Part shown: in pieces, positions 19,742-31,279 of the stretch | Layout: every line of letters begins with the position of its first letter | How positions within the stretch are numbered: position 1 is the first letter of the stretch | Notes under the pieces: model-generated | The model's input: the letters and a program-made list of their open reading frames with translations, nothing else | What the model was told of the DNA's origin: nothing | Database searches by the model: none | Source: Irineochytrium annulatum | Taxonomy: Eukaryota; Chytridiomycota; Chytridiomycetes; Chytridiales; Chytridiaceae | Reading direction: 5' to 3' | Length of the DNA stretch: 38,644 nucleotides | NCBI GenBank assembly: GCA_027600665.1 | Contig: JADGJL010000129.1 | Coordinates: forward strand, 1-38,644 | Made by a program: the position numbers and the translations under genes

Positions 19742-20835
19742 CTAAATGAGCTTCTTGCTCCGGAAAAATTTCCGAAGATACCTACGGGGATCGGGGGGTA
19801 AGTCAAGATGGCGGGTTGGAATCTGAATCTATACTTACCAGACCTGCCATCCCCCCACGGCGAATAACGTGAAAATCGAGAACGTGCTAAACCACGCTAC
19901 CCGCTCATTCGTCGACTCTGCAAAGAAAATAGTAAGAACACTCTCCACGACCATTCCACACCATTCCACAGCCGGTTCCCATCGACACCACAAAGCCGCC
20001 TAGAAGAAGTCCCACACGCCTTTGCCGACAACCTCAAGGCCAAACCCACCATTGACGTTCCTCATCTCCTGCTCCTTCTCCTTCATCGTGTCCATCTCCT
20101 TCACGACCTGCTCCGCCAGCCGCTCGAGCCGGAAAAGCTCTATCTCCATCGGCTTCAGCTTCTTGTCCTTGAATAGATCCGCGGCCTCCTTCGCGTCGTC
20201 ACCCGTGTCGACGTGCAACGCAATCGTACGGACGTTCGTCGGGCCGGGGTGTTGACCTGTCACATCCCCAAAGTCAGACCTTCAACTTAAAGAAGAGGGC
20301 CCTTCGAAGGGAAGTACCTTCAGAAAGCGTATTTGTGAAGCAGTAGTACACGTTCGCTGCGTTGTGGGTCGTAAACGTGAACTTCTGGGACCCCGTCGGG
20401 ACGTTCGACTTCGTCCAGTACTTGTTGGCGATCGTGTAATCGTCATAAATCTATGCCCAGCGGAATAGAATCAGTATTTCAGTCCCCTTGGCAGGTTATA
20501 TCCCATCGTCGCCAGATCCTCCAACACGATGACCAAAAGCACGCGCTCTTTTCCACGGCAAGGAGTTCACTCCATCCCCAAAAAGCAGAGAGGGCCGTAC
20601 GCTTTACCTCGACGTCGATCCGCTGGTTGTAACCATCCCCAAGCTCGAAGTGGCCTACCGCGAGCACATCCTTCTGCATGTACTGGAGGATGCATCGTCG
20701 GTTGCCCGAGCCCAGGGCCGCCGGGAGCTCGAACTTGACCGCGGAACAGAGCTGGCACGCGGCCAGGATCACGGCCACGGCGAGCAGGGGCCATCGCAAA
20801 CGGGGCATTTTTTCGTTGACCAAATTCACTACCAT
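19742..20835 (-). CDS. ERV25: p24 (EMP24/GP25L) cargo receptor, TMED10/Erv25-like
   Basis: Five exons (20835-20608, 20450-20318, 20256-20050, 19917-19839, 19781-19742) encode 228 residues. p24 proteins cycle between ER and Golgi in COPII/COPI vesicles and select cargo such as GPI-anchored proteins. Domains in order: signal peptide (PLLAVAVILAACQLCSA), a GOLD domain with the two family cysteines (CILQY and YYCF), a coiled coil (about 150-195), one membrane segment (FSIFTLFAVGGWQVWYL) and a cytosolic tail KFFRSKKLI. The FF and KK pairs are the COPII and COPI sorting signals, and the tail fits the delta (Erv25/TMED10) branch. Start could be Met10 at 20808, which places the signal peptide at the very N-terminus. 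Confidence 0.93.
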
Positions 20836-21289
20836 ACAACCCTTTAATTAACAGCTGAACTGATTCGAACTTGGCTCAACAGCTCAATACTGTCCTGATC
20901 TTCAGTGACCGTCTCTCTTTTATTCCCATTTTCTCGCTGAGAATGCTATTTATCTCGCCGCATTGAACAACGTCAAGCTCCACCAAGAAATGCAAAGCAA
21001 CAAGTGGAAGTAAGCAGTAGGTTAAATTACATTCGAAAAAGAAAAAAGGGGAAGGCTTGGGTGGACATGAACAAGCTCGGACGAGAGACAGAAAAAGAGC
21101 AAATCATCTGGCAGGAATTACAGGAATTTACGAAAACTAACAAAGAGAGAGGAAATTACAAACGTGCTCATTAGTTAAAGATGTTAAGTCCTCTTGCAAG
21201 CAATAGACAGGGCAAAATAAGAAAAAAAAAAAAAGGAAAAGGAATATGCATATCTAACATAACATCGATCAGCTCCTTGCACCCGCTGT
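20836..21289. other. Intergenic, p24 promoter and zinc-finger 3' region
   Basis: 454 bases, with A-rich runs around 21036-21050 and 21219-21241. No gene, RNA or clear element recognised. Confidence 0.5.
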
Positions 21290-24095
21290 TCATACAGGCC
21301 CAACACCGTCAGCCAACCTCTCATCGCCGCCAGCCACCAATCCGAACTTGTACTTTCCATCCTCAACGCCATCATCGCCGCAAAACGTATCATCGCTGCT
21401 CCCCGTTCTCATGATCCCGCACCCATCCGTACTCCCCGTCGCAGAGGACGCACCAGTCACTCCATCCCCTCCGCTCCCAATGCTCCCCCGCCCATCTACC
21501 GACGGCGTCGAGGATCCCTCCCGCGCAACTATCTCATCGGCCGCCATCATCATCTCGTCCCGCGCATCTTCATCCCTCATAACGTCGTCATACTCCTGCC
21601 TTCCATACCGCTCCTCCTCCTCTCTTTCCTCCTTATCAACCTCCATCCGCTCCGTTTCATGGTCGGCCGCCACCTCGGCCACCGCCTTCCGCAAACTCGA
21701 CCCATCACCGCCCGCGGCGCCGTCCGACCGGGACGACGGCGAACTACCGGAGGCTTCGGAACCATACCCGGCCTCCGGCGTCTCGGCCGCAGCCACGCCC
21801 CCCGAAAGCGACAATCGCCTCGCCGCAAACACAGCAGCGCCGGGTCTCAGACCCGCCGCCGACGCCGTCACGGGAGCTGCGGGCGCTAGCGCGACGGGGA
21901 CCTGTGCACCGCCGCCCCCAAGCGCGGCGGCCGCCTGTCTCCTCGAGTTCCTCGAACAAACCCTCACGTGCCTTCGCAGGTTCGACAACACCGAAAAGCT
22001 TCTCCCGCAACCCTGAATACTGCACATGTGCGGCCTTTCACCCGTGTGCGTGTACGTGTGTGTCGTAAGCGAGCTCGGTCGCGAGAACCGCTTGTCGCAG
22101 AACTTGCATTGAAACTTTTTCTTCTCGAGCGTCGGCGTTAACGAGGCGGCGACGGCTGTCGACACACTAGTCTTCTTTCGCACCCCGGTCTCAAGGTTTC
22201 GAGCCCGCTTGGCTTCGCGGTCCGCCTGGGAAAGCTTGAGCGCATTCACGACGGCACCAGCGGGAGCAATAGGGACCAAATTAGTGCCGGGGGTAGGCGC
22301 GGGGGCAATCTTTGGGGCGATTGAGGCCGTAGTTGAGACCGGGGCGGATGTCGGCGCCAGAGCTTGAGCGTCGGAGCCCCGCCTGGCGACGTCAGTTTGG
22401 GCAGGCGCGAGTGCGGGGGATAGGGGCTTCAACGGCGTCACGACCTGAGGTAGAACGCGCCCGACCAAGGCAGCCGCCGCGGCAGTAGCGGCGGCGACGG
22501 CGATAGCAGTGACGTGATCATGAGAGACTGGGAGGCTCCCCCCAACACCCGAAGCGGTAAGCGGTCCCGCATTGGCCATGGCCGCAGCGGTAGCGGCAGC
22601 AATAGTTTTCGGGTCTAAGCCCGGGACTGACGGAGTTGGCAGAGTGGTAAGGTATTGAACGGCGGCGGCTGCCGCAGCTGCCGCCGGGTCCGTCGCAGGA
22701 ACTGCCGGTGCTTGTGCGGCAATAGATGCCGGCGCAGTGGTCATCGGCGTGGTCGTGACCGGCGGCGGTGTAAGATTGTGTGGAGGTGACGTACGGTTCT
22801 CGGGAGGTATAGACCGCGTCAGGATCATCGGCTCATGCATCGACCCCATTGGCGGCGATACGACGTGGTCCCTTGGCGGCGGCGGCGGCGGCGAAGGCTG
22901 TGGCGGGTGGTCGGTCTTACTACCATCCACGTACGGATGCGGAGGTGCGTCCAAGATTGGCGCAACGCCCGGAGGTAGATTGGGGGGGTTCTCGTTGGCG
23001 TTGCTACGGAATAAGTAAATGGTCGGAGCCTGCGGTCGTAGCGAGTACGATGGCGCCTCCTCGATTGCGTGTCGAGGGTGCGGGCTGGCAAAGGAAGGCG
23101 GCCGATCAGGAGGCGGGTTATCTGCACATGAGACCCGGAGGATTAGATTCTTTCGAAACCCAAAAAAAATAACAATTTACATATGTATATACCATGCAAG
23201 GGATACGCGGCACAAGACCGCTCATCCAACGGGCGTGGGTGATGACGGGGATGCGAATGAGAACGCTCGTAATGGTGAGGATGCTCGTAATTGTGCGGAA
23301 GATCCCGAAACTCCGGGTGCCGGTGACGATAATAGCGGTCGTCACGGAACTCCTCGTCCGGCCCAAAAACGGGATCAGGGTAACGGTGATGCGGGGGAGG
23401 CGGCGGGTAACAAGGCGAGTTTTCCGCTGGCGAGAAAGATGCGGGGGGCGGAGGCAAAGGGTGGCCATGGTGATGCGCCGGGTAGTCGTGATGGTATGAC
23501 TCGTGGCGGTGACCGCGATGAAAAGGCGGCGGCGCGTAGCCGTACGGCCCATCGACTTCCCGAGGTAGCGGCTCGTGCGAGAATCGAGCCCTTGGGTAGC
23601 CAGAGTAAGGAGGCTGCAAGCAACGAGATAGAGATTTAATGGTATCGTTAGCTACACCTGCAACGGGACAGGCTATGACGACCAAGTAAATAAGCTCATC
23701 AGCGTCGCCTTCGGCTTCGCTTACACTATTTTTCACTCCATCCCCTCCAGCCCGCAACTGATAGGACTTCCAAACCACCTCACCTCGCTACACACGCCGT
23801 CTCGACTGTGACCGCGCTCACATTCCCGCTCGCGCTCGTGACCATAATGATCCGGCGGCGGCGGCGGTAAAGGCTCATTCAGATGCGTGTGCATCAACTT
23901 AGAGGAAATCCCAGCCGACGACGACGACGAGCCGTACTTTGGGAGATGCGGGTGCATGGCCGAATGATGCTGCTGCTGGAATGACCCCGTGGCCTGGGGA
24001 TCCACGGCCGTCGGCGGCGGCGGCGGGAGGATCCTCCGAGGGTACGGGTCACCGTGGTCGATCGTCGGCATGGGCGGCAAGGATGGTTGGGACAT
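21290..24095 (-). CDS. Large C2H2 zinc-finger transcription factor with disordered regions
   Basis: Exons 24095-23784, 23613-23193 and 23121-21290 give 854 residues. The first 300 are rich in Pro, His, Tyr and Arg (for example HHDYPAHHHGHPLPPPP), then come Ala/Pro/Thr-rich tracts including AAAAAAAA, typical of activation or condensation-prone regions. Two fingers lie at about residues 583-633. Finger 1 is C-x2-C-x12-H-x3-H; finger 2 is C-x4-C-x12-H-x3-C (CSIQGCGRSFSVLSNLRRHV then RVC), a C2HC variant. They are linked by TGERPH, the normal DNA-binding linker. The C-terminal third is acidic (DKEEREEEERY) and Gly/Ser-rich. A short basic stretch (REAKRARNLETGVRKK) precedes the fingers. Target genes cannot be inferred. 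The joining of the first two exons rests on splice consensus and similar composition only. Confidence 0.75.
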
Positions 24096-25220
24096 CGTTG
24101 TCGGTGGGGAAAGGGTTATCTAGCGTCACTCGCCAGATTGAATGAGGTCGCAGGATGCTGCCGGGGAGGGGAATGCAGCCGGAAGGGTGTGGAGGCCGAT
24201 GGCTGAGGCGCCAGCGATCTCTCGCCAGTTCGGGCGGTGGTCGGAGACACACGTCGCGGTCTTTCCTAGCCCTCCAGGACCTCGCCGGCCTCCTCTCCCA
24301 CGCTTAGGAGACTGGCTAGCGTGCAGATCCTGGTGCCGACAACGTACGCCGCGTCGCAAGTGGATAATGAGCGGCCTCTGTGGCAAGGCAAAAGTGGGGA
24401 ATTCCCCTCACGGGCGGTGAGGACGAGGCCGACGAGGAGAGAAGGTGTCTGGGAGCCCGTCCTCGTCGTCGGGGCTAGGGCGATGCTGATCTGGAGAACG
24501 TCAAAGAATGCTCAGGGCCGATGGCGATGCGTGGGGTCTCACTGCATCCAGCGATCCATCCCGAGCAGTTGGCGGAGAAACGAAAATATCCACCTACTAG
24601 TCGGTGAGGATCGCGATGGATCGGTTAAAGCCACCGGTACGATTAAATTATCCCAAAACGGGGTGCTATTCCAACCAGGAAGATCGCGGATCTCCGCTGG
24701 TCGTAGCAAATCCCGATGTTTTTTCATCACCGTCTGTTGCTAGACGATGCCCTTCCCAATTTACCAGTTGTCCAACCCCAACAAGGTACCACTAAGTCAT
24801 ATTCGAAGAGAAACGAAGTCACCTTTCCTGTCTTTATCACCCTTTTTTATTTAATTGAGTTTATCTGTTCATCTTTTTTCTTGCGTGTCATAGGCGGTGG
24901 GACCGAAGCTGGGACATGAAGCGAACGGAACGTTGCGGGAACCAGGATAATAACGAGGCAACTCCTGCGAATAAATACACCGAACTTTCTAATTAAGGGC
25001 TTGCGCGAGACCGAGATCTTTGCCGTTCTTACCTGCGTCATGAACAGGCCGCGAGATGGCGGTTGCAAGGTTGGCACACTCGCGGTTGACAGCGTATTAA
25101 GAACCATAATTATTTGATGTGTTAGATCGACACGATTATGCTGATCCTTCCACGCCACCGCTTCCCACTTCAGCACTTGAAAGTGCCGGCCAGCATCACC
25201 GTTGAAGCTCTCACGATACA
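24096..25220. other. 1.1 kb intergenic region upstream of zinc-finger gene
   Basis: Holds the zinc-finger promoter and leader and the 3' end of the Tim17-like gene. A plus frame of 140 codons at 24321-24743 is open but shows no family motif or plausible splicing, and a minus frame at 24126-24386 overlaps the leader. From about 24740 the DNA becomes AT-richer with stops in all frames. I see no RNA gene or mobile element. Confidence 0.5.
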
Positions 25221-26305
25221 TTATGGATACTTATTATGCTCAGCTATGCCTTTCTCCTTCTTCACAGCCGTAATCTCCGCTTCCAAATTTTCAATTTGCA
25301 CCTTCAAAATGTCTGCCTTGGTATTTAACCTCACACGGTACTCCACGTCCACCGCGTTCACTAAAGGGCTCAGATACGCCGGCACGTCAAAGTTGGCCAT
25401 GACTCTACTCCGGATCCACCCAAGGACTTCCCCCACGGGGTCATATGTATACCCTTGCGGCTGCTTGTCCACGTGGCCAAACCGATCGACGCTTCGCCAC
25501 CACTCCATCATCGTCTGCGGTCTGGGCCGCTTGTTAAGCTCGTCATCGCGTTGCTGCATGGCGGCGCGGAGGCGCCAGTGTCGGAGAAGAGTGTAGGACC
25601 ATTGGGCTGCGGCGCAGCCGACGCCGTAGACGAGGGCGTACGCCGGTATTCCGGCGCTTCCTCCTAAGATAAGCGGATTAGCGTGTTATCCGAAGCTGAA
25701 AAATGGTTCCAAAACGAACGCGTAAAATGACCGAAGGAGCCTCCAACTAGTGTCCCTGATATTGCTGATGCAATCAACTCATCCTTATCTCGCATGAGGA
25801 GATTCGGGACGCCTCGTTTGTTGTTCACGTAGTGTCGGTAGTGCATCACACACTCGCGCGTCGCTAAAGTGCGGTAAGGTTCGAACTTGCCGTCAAACCA
25901 TAAAGCGTTTTGCCTACCGAAAAAAGGAAGGGAGATCATTGCCCAGTTGCCGCCCATTCCTACAGCCCATGCTATCGGCCGCTCGCCTCGGTAGAATGTC
26001 GCTATCGCCGAGCCCGCCGTAAAGCCGAAAATCGCTAACGAAACGAAAGAACGGTTAACAGAGGTTATGAATGACGATGAAAATCAACAATAAAAGTTTC
26101 CTACGATTAACGAAGACAAATGAAAAACTAAAATAAGATAAAACAGGTACAACAAGGGCAAGAAAAAAGGAAACGGAATATGGCAACCGCTGAAGAACTA
26201 ACTTGATGCAGCCCATGCCTTCCCTACGAAGGCCGCCGAGCCCAACGCCGTCCGCTGCTCCGCGATCCCCGCAGTACGTCGTGATGGTGGTGTTGGGATC
26301 TCCAT
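25221..26305 (-). CDS. Tim17/22/23-like mitochondrial membrane protein, conserved fungal type
   Basis: Exons 26305-26203, 26034-25918, 25863-25732 and 25663-25221 give 264 residues. Glycine-rich membrane segments with the small-residue spacing of the Tim17 family are visible: TIFGFTAGSAIATFY, PIAWAVGMGGNWAMISLPFF, IASAISGTLVGGSFGGSAG and AYALVYGVGCAAAQWS. Between them is ATRECVMHYRHYVNNKRG and RDKDELI, then a soluble C-terminal part with EWWRSVDRFGHVDKQ, a DVPAYLSPLVN motif and a coiled coil. A role in mitochondrial inner-membrane import or assembly is inference; Timmdc1-like is another possibility. The intron 25864-25917 (54 bp) is a multiple of three without stops, so retention would insert 18 residues. 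Start codon is 23 bp from that of the divergent neighbour. Confidence 0.68.
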
Positions 26306-26328
26306 TTGTCTTTTGACAATACCAAAAA
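26306..26328. promoter_or_regulatory. 23 bp gap between divergent start codons
   Basis: Only 23 bases lie between the Tim17-like and TPR-like start codons. The leaders or promoters of each gene must overlap the coding sequence of the other, or one start is further inside its gene. Confidence 0.4.
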
Positions 26329-27835
26329 ATGCCCACTAATCCACCTGCCAAGAGACGCCGCATCGCGACCCCCGCGGCCCCGGACGCCGCCGACGGTACC
26401 GGCGGGGATGCGGATGGCGAGCTTGAAATCGTGTTCACGGACATAGTCGCCCCGTCGGCGTCCTCGTCCACTTCCGTCACCACGCCGACCGCGATGGAGT
26501 TGCACCGGATGGCCCGCGAGGAACGAGATGCCTGCCTCCGCGCCGGTGGCCGCCTTGGATGCGACACCGTGCACTCGGACGTCGACTCTGACGCAGATGA
26601 CGGGCCTGATGGCCAAGGCACGTCGTCTTCGGCCGCCGAGTCCTCGCGTCGCGCCTCGATCCGTCTCTACGAGATGGCGATCGAACGTTTTTCGGTCGAA
26701 CACGTTTCCAACCCGTCACCGGCACTTATGTTGTCATGGGCCCGGTGCGCGCGGGAATTGGGTGCCATGATGGCCGTCGACGCGGTGCTTCAGGAGGCAG
26801 AGACGATGTTGCGGGATGCGTGTCGTGAGGATGGGGTGGAGGAGGGGATGGTGGGGCCGCTGTGGGTGGAGGTTGGGGTGATCGTGTTGGAAAGGTTATC
26901 GGTCAGGCAGGGATTAGGCGGGTTGGATGGCGCAGGATTGAATGAAGACAATGATTTGGACGAGGAAGAAGCGGAAGAAGCGGAAGCAGAACAGGAAGAG
27001 CGGGAGGAGGAGGCAGAGGGTGACGACGACGAGGATGGCGTCGACAATCGGACGGCGTCAGAGGAGTCCGCGCTGTTCGAGCACGTGCGGTCAGCTTTTA
27101 GAAAGGTGGGCATGGGCTCATGCTGTTGATGGCGTTCTAACGGCAGCTTCGACAACAGGGGATTGCTCTGCTTCACGCGAATAAGACGCTGTACGTGAAC
27201 GAGCTTGAGATAGCGTCAGAGGCGCTAATGAACTATGCGATTGTTCTACAAAAGGTCCAGAAAAAATGTACCGTGGTTTATTTGCTTTCTAGCTCGCGAA
27301 CAAACTAATCGTGATTTTGATCTGCAGCCCCGGTGCCAGAATCGCTCTTGATTTGGACCATCGCTTTCATCGCGCAGGAGCTCGAAAACACCGACGACCC
27401 GCTATCATTCTCGATCGAGTCGAAAGACTCGTTGTGGCTAATTAAAGCGAGTTGCCTGTACTACCTTGTACGAATCCGCCGGCGGAAGCGCAAAGGCATC
27501 GAGGAACCGGATATCGAGGGTGATGTTGACGACGTTCTTGAGGCAATCAATTGCCTTGAGGCGATTGAGGGGGACGAGGGCAAGCTAAAGGCGCAGGAGA
27601 TGGTAAGAGCTATCGTGACCGCCTCCTATTGCTAACACGCGTACAGTCGGGCCAGTGCCATGTCTTGCTGAGCTCGATTGAGACGGACGAGGACGTCGCG
27701 CTTGAGGCTTTCGCCGTCGGCGTGCATTACCTGCGCCAGGCCCTAGAGAGGGAGCCGGAAAACGACAGGCTGCGGAGGCAAGTGGAGTCCCTCCAGGACG
27801 CCGAGGACGGCGAAAATGTTGAAGAAGACGCGTAA
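26329..27835 (+). CDS. Acidic TPR-like protein, possibly Ett1/Nro1-type
   Basis: Exons 26329-27105, 27147-27267, 27328-27602 and 27647-27835 give 453 residues. The start carries a basic KRRR patch. Helical pairs resembling TPR/HEAT repeats follow, for example RLYEMAIERFSVEHV with ALMLSWARCARELGAMMAV, then QLRQQGIALLHANKTLY, ASEALMNYAIVLQ and a final ALEAFAVGVHYLRQALERE unit. A Glu/Asp run at about 203-240 (DEEEAEEAEAEQEEREEEAE) lies between repeats. Size and helical layout resemble the fungal Ett1/Nro1 family (translation termination and oxygen response), but I see no diagnostic motif, so the name is not assigned. The gene is clearly real from frame continuity over three introns (41, 60, 44 bp). 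Confidence 0.68.
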
Positions 27836-27972
27836 AGATGCCGTATTAGGAATTAGATAAACGCGTTTAGACCTCCCCCAAGGATAAGTCTGCACCCCCA
27901 AAAGCGCCTGGTGTCTGGTCAGCACTTCAAAAGGATAGCGCCCACAGTCTCACCTGTACGATCGCGCGTAGC

Positions 27973-30316
27973 ATGAACGACCGCATCCTCATCAGCGACC
28001 TCCAGATCCGCAACACGATCGGCGTCGACGGCTGGGAGCGGCAGAAGAAGCAGCCTCTCACGCTCTCGCTCACTGTGCACACTGACGTCTCCGAGTCCGG
28101 CGGCTCCGACCTCCTCTCGGCATCAGTCAACTACGGCACCGTCTGCAAGGTCGTGACTGAGTTTTCGGAGCGGACCGCGTACCGATCCATCGAGGCACTC
28201 GCGCTTGGGATCATCAGGTCGTGCTTCGAGGGATGCTGCAGCAAAGGTGTTGACAGGATCACGATCAAGGTCGAGAAGCCGCGGGCGCTGCTGCATGCGT
28301 CGTCGGCGGGTGTGGAGATATCGAGGACGCGGGCCGGGATGGAGGAGATCGCGAGCTTTGAGCGCGCTGTGCGGGACGCCCGCGCGGCGGCCGCGTCGGC
28401 TCCCCGTGTGGACGCCGTGGGCGAGGACAGGATCTTTATACGGGAGCTGGTGGTGTCGGCCATCATCGGCGTAAACGCATGGGAGCGCGTCGAGAAGCAG
28501 CGCGTCATAATCGACGTGTCCATCCACCTGCACATGGACTCAGCGTATTTGGTTGGAGATCTTGTGCCGGGCATGCATAACTATCGAACGATCACGAGGA
28601 AGGTTACGGCCGCGGTGGAGGCGTCAAGCTTTCAGACGGTCGAGGCCCTGGCGACTATGATCGCGAAGGTGCTCGTTATGGACTGCAAGGCGCCGAAGGT
28701 GACCGTCAAGGTCAGGAAGCCGTCGGCGCTCGTGTTCGCCGCGTCGGCAGGGCTGGAGATTACGAGGGATCGCGAATCGTTTAAGCTGGATGGGACGCGG
28801 CGGGGCTCCGGGCCGGCACGATCAGAAGCGAGTGGGCCGGCGGCCAGTGAGGGAGAGTGGCACATGTCGCTTATAGCGCTTGGGTCGAACTTGGGCGACC
28901 GGGCTACTATGATTGACGAGGGGATTGCGCGGCTCATGAAGGAGGGATCGAGCCGGTTAGTCGACACGTCGTTCCTTTACGAGACGAGCCCGATGTACGT
29001 TACGGATCAACCTATGTTTTTGAACGCTGCATGCAAGGTTTGAATAATTACACCACAACTTTATTAATTTGTATTGTGAAGGTCCGAACGAAACTAAGCC
29101 CGATAGAACTTCTGAAGGCGCTAAAGCAAATCGAGGAAGATATGGGAAGAGATTTTCGGACGATACGGAACGGTCCCCGGCCAATCGACATGGACATTCT
29201 ATTTTATGACAATCTCGAAATGAAGGCAGAGGATTTGATCATTCCGCATCCGAGAATATGCGAACGGGAATTTGTTCTTAGGCCACTCTGCGAGTAAGTT
29301 CCGGACTTGCGAGGTTACTACTCGTCGAGGCTAGACGCTAAGTTTTGATCCATGGCAGCATTGCGCCCGATTTCGAACACCCGTCGGTCTTCAAAACAAA
29401 TGCTCAGCTTCTCTCCCTCCTCCTTAACACCGCCACCTACACTGCCCTCCCGATCCGCCGCGTCCTCCCGATCCGCGATCAGCTTTGGGGCCTTAGGGAG
29501 CGCTCCTTTATCATGGGCATTCTGAACGTGACGCCAGACTCCTTTTCAGATGGCGGGAAGTTCATCGAGCTCGATGCGGCCGTCATGCGCGTTGAGGAGA
29601 TGGTCGCGAACGGCGTGGACGTAATCGATATTGGAGGGCAGTCGACGCGACCAAAAGCAGTGGAGGTGTCGCCTGAGGACGAGATCGCGCGTGTGTGTCC
29701 CGTTATTAAGGCCATTCGGACAAAGGGCATCAAAACCCCGATATCGGTTGACACGTTTCGAGCGGCCGTCGCACGCGCGGCGGTAGAGGCTGGAGCTGAT
29801 CTCGTCAATGACGTGTCGGGTGGGACGAGGGATCCGGAGATGCGCTCCGTGATGGCCGAGCTCCGGGTGCCCGTGTGCCTGATGCATATGCGCGGGGATT
29901 CGATGACGATGACGGGCCTGACGGAGTACGCCGGCGACGTGGTTGGGGGCGTGCGGGACGCGTTGGAGCGTAGGGTTGACGAGGCCGTCGCGGCGGGTGT
30001 CAGGCGGTGGAGGATCATGGTAGATCCGGGCATTGGGTTTGCTAAGACGGCCGAACAAAGCTTTGAGCTGCTTAGGCGGCTGCCGGAGCTTGGGTCAAGG
30101 TCCTTGAAAGGCTTGCCGTTACTGGTGGGACCTAGCCGGAAGAGCTTTCTTAATGCGTCGATTCGCGGAGGGCCTAAGCCGGCGGATAACAGGGTTTGGG
30201 CAACGGCTGCCGCGTGTACAGCCTCAGTCGCTGGCGGTGCCACGGTAATTAGGGTGCATGATGTAATGGAAATGCGAGATGTTATTTCGGTAGCGGATAA
30301 GCTCTACAGAACCTAA
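27973..30316 (+). CDS. FOL1: Trifunctional folate synthesis enzyme (DHNA-HPPK-DHPS)
   Basis: Exons 27973-29037, 29082-29293 and 29359-30316 encode 744 residues (yeast Fol1 about 824). Three consecutive steps of folate synthesis are fused. Two tandem FolB-type aldolase domains lie at 1-125 and 150-275 (both with IGVxxWER). HPPK runs from about 298 (SLIALGSNLGDR; RNGPRPIDMDILFYD). DHPS runs from about 475 (IMGILNVTPDSFSDGG; IDIGGQSTRPKA; LMHMRGDSM; IMVDPGIGFAKT; LVGPSRKSFL; RVHDV). The QSTRP loop (520-524) keeps the Thr and Pro of the sulfonamide-sensitive form. The introns (44 and 65 bp) fall in or at the end of the HPPK part. The linker between FolB2 and HPPK is Gly/Ser/Ala-rich. This architecture is typical of fungi. 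Confidence 0.96.
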
Positions 30317-30398
30317 AGGTGCGCCGTTTTTTACATGTTGCAAAGACTACAACCGCAATTCCCTTCTATATCATCACAGGTGCAATTTAACTACATAC

Positions 30399-30404
30399 AA
30401 TAAA
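30399..30404 (+). terminator. Polyadenylation signal for FOL1
   Basis: AATAAA 82 bases after the FOL1 stop codon, inside the 161 bp convergent gap to NF-YC. Confidence 0.4.
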
Positions 30405-30477
30405 GTTTACGCGTCTAATGCAAGGATGCGCAACACGAAGACACAGTATCATTCTGTTTGGTTCTACGCATATATAA

Positions 30478-31279
30478 TTAGGCACCTCCTCCGTTTACAT
30501 TGCTCACCGGAATGAACCCCTCCCCTTGCTCCTGACCATCCTCTTCGTTCACGTCTAGCAACGGTTGTCGGAGCACATTTCCAAGAGGCATCATGTTTGG
30601 CTGCTCAAACAGATACGATGACGAACCTTGACCGCCTTGAGGATAGTAATTGCTATATTCCGTCGGCGGCACCTGAACCGTTGCCTGCTGTTTACGTTAG
30701 GTACGCCAGCAAGTAGTGGTCAAGGTAAATACCGGTTGCTGTTTAAAGGTAGCCGCCGGTACTGCGGGCTTGTTTATCTCATCTCGAGGAACAATGTCAA
30801 TCAGGACTAAATCATTAGTATCTACAGCAACTAAGGACAAAACTTACAGTCGTACATGTCCGCCTTGCTGACTGCCGTGGCCACATCACTTTTTTGAAGA
30901 GTTCTCCGCTTGTTCTCCTCCGTGTGAATCCACGACCGCATCGTCAACTCCAATATGAAGATTTCGCACGCTTTCGAAAACATCATCGGTGCCTCCGCGC
31001 TAATCATCTTTGCAAATGCGCGTAAGAACCATGCACTACTATCAATTTTCGCCCAAATTGTGAAGCGCCTACCATGCTCTGATTAGAAGTTAGTATCTGT
31101 ATCGAAACCTTAAAACGAATGCATCACACCTTAACTTCCTCGTCCGACTTCATTACTTTCTTGATACGGGCGAGAGGCAGCTGGTGAAACTTCCAGTCGA
31201 GCGGGCCTGTATCGATCTCCACAATCTGCTGCTGCCAGAAGGCATTCATGAGATCGTGGATCTCCGTCCGCTCCTCCAT
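30478..31279 (-). CDS. HAP5: CCAAT-binding factor subunit NF-YC / Hap5
   Basis: Exons 31279-31130, 31007-30848, 30806-30733 and 30687-30478 give 197 residues. NF-YC is a histone-fold protein that dimerises with NF-YB and recruits NF-YA to CCAAT boxes. The fold is complete: [10 protein letters not shown] with [17 protein letters not shown] in exon 1, [20 protein letters not shown] and [20 protein letters not shown] in exon 2, and [11 protein letters not shown] across the exon 2/3 join. The C-terminus is Gln/Pro/Gly-rich, as in other fungi and animals. Intron 1 (122 bp) is precisely where a frame-shifted stretch would otherwise break the fold. The last acceptor may be used 3 bases later, dropping one Gln. 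Extra upstream non-conserved exons are possible. Confidence 0.95.

Noticed and set aside
24321..24743. 140-codon plus frame upstream of the zinc-finger gene
   Set aside because: No motif, mixed codon bias, and it overlaps the expected leader of the minus-strand gene.
25876..25890. GGTTCGAACTT resembling a tRNA T-loop (similar motif near 11278)
   Set aside because: No acceptor stem, D-arm or anticodon arm at the right spacing; both lie inside protein genes.
28131..28574. Long minus-strand frames opposite FOL1 (also 29479-30243)
   Set aside because: They are shadows of the strongly biased FOL1 coding sequence, with no family motif and no starts in a sensible context.
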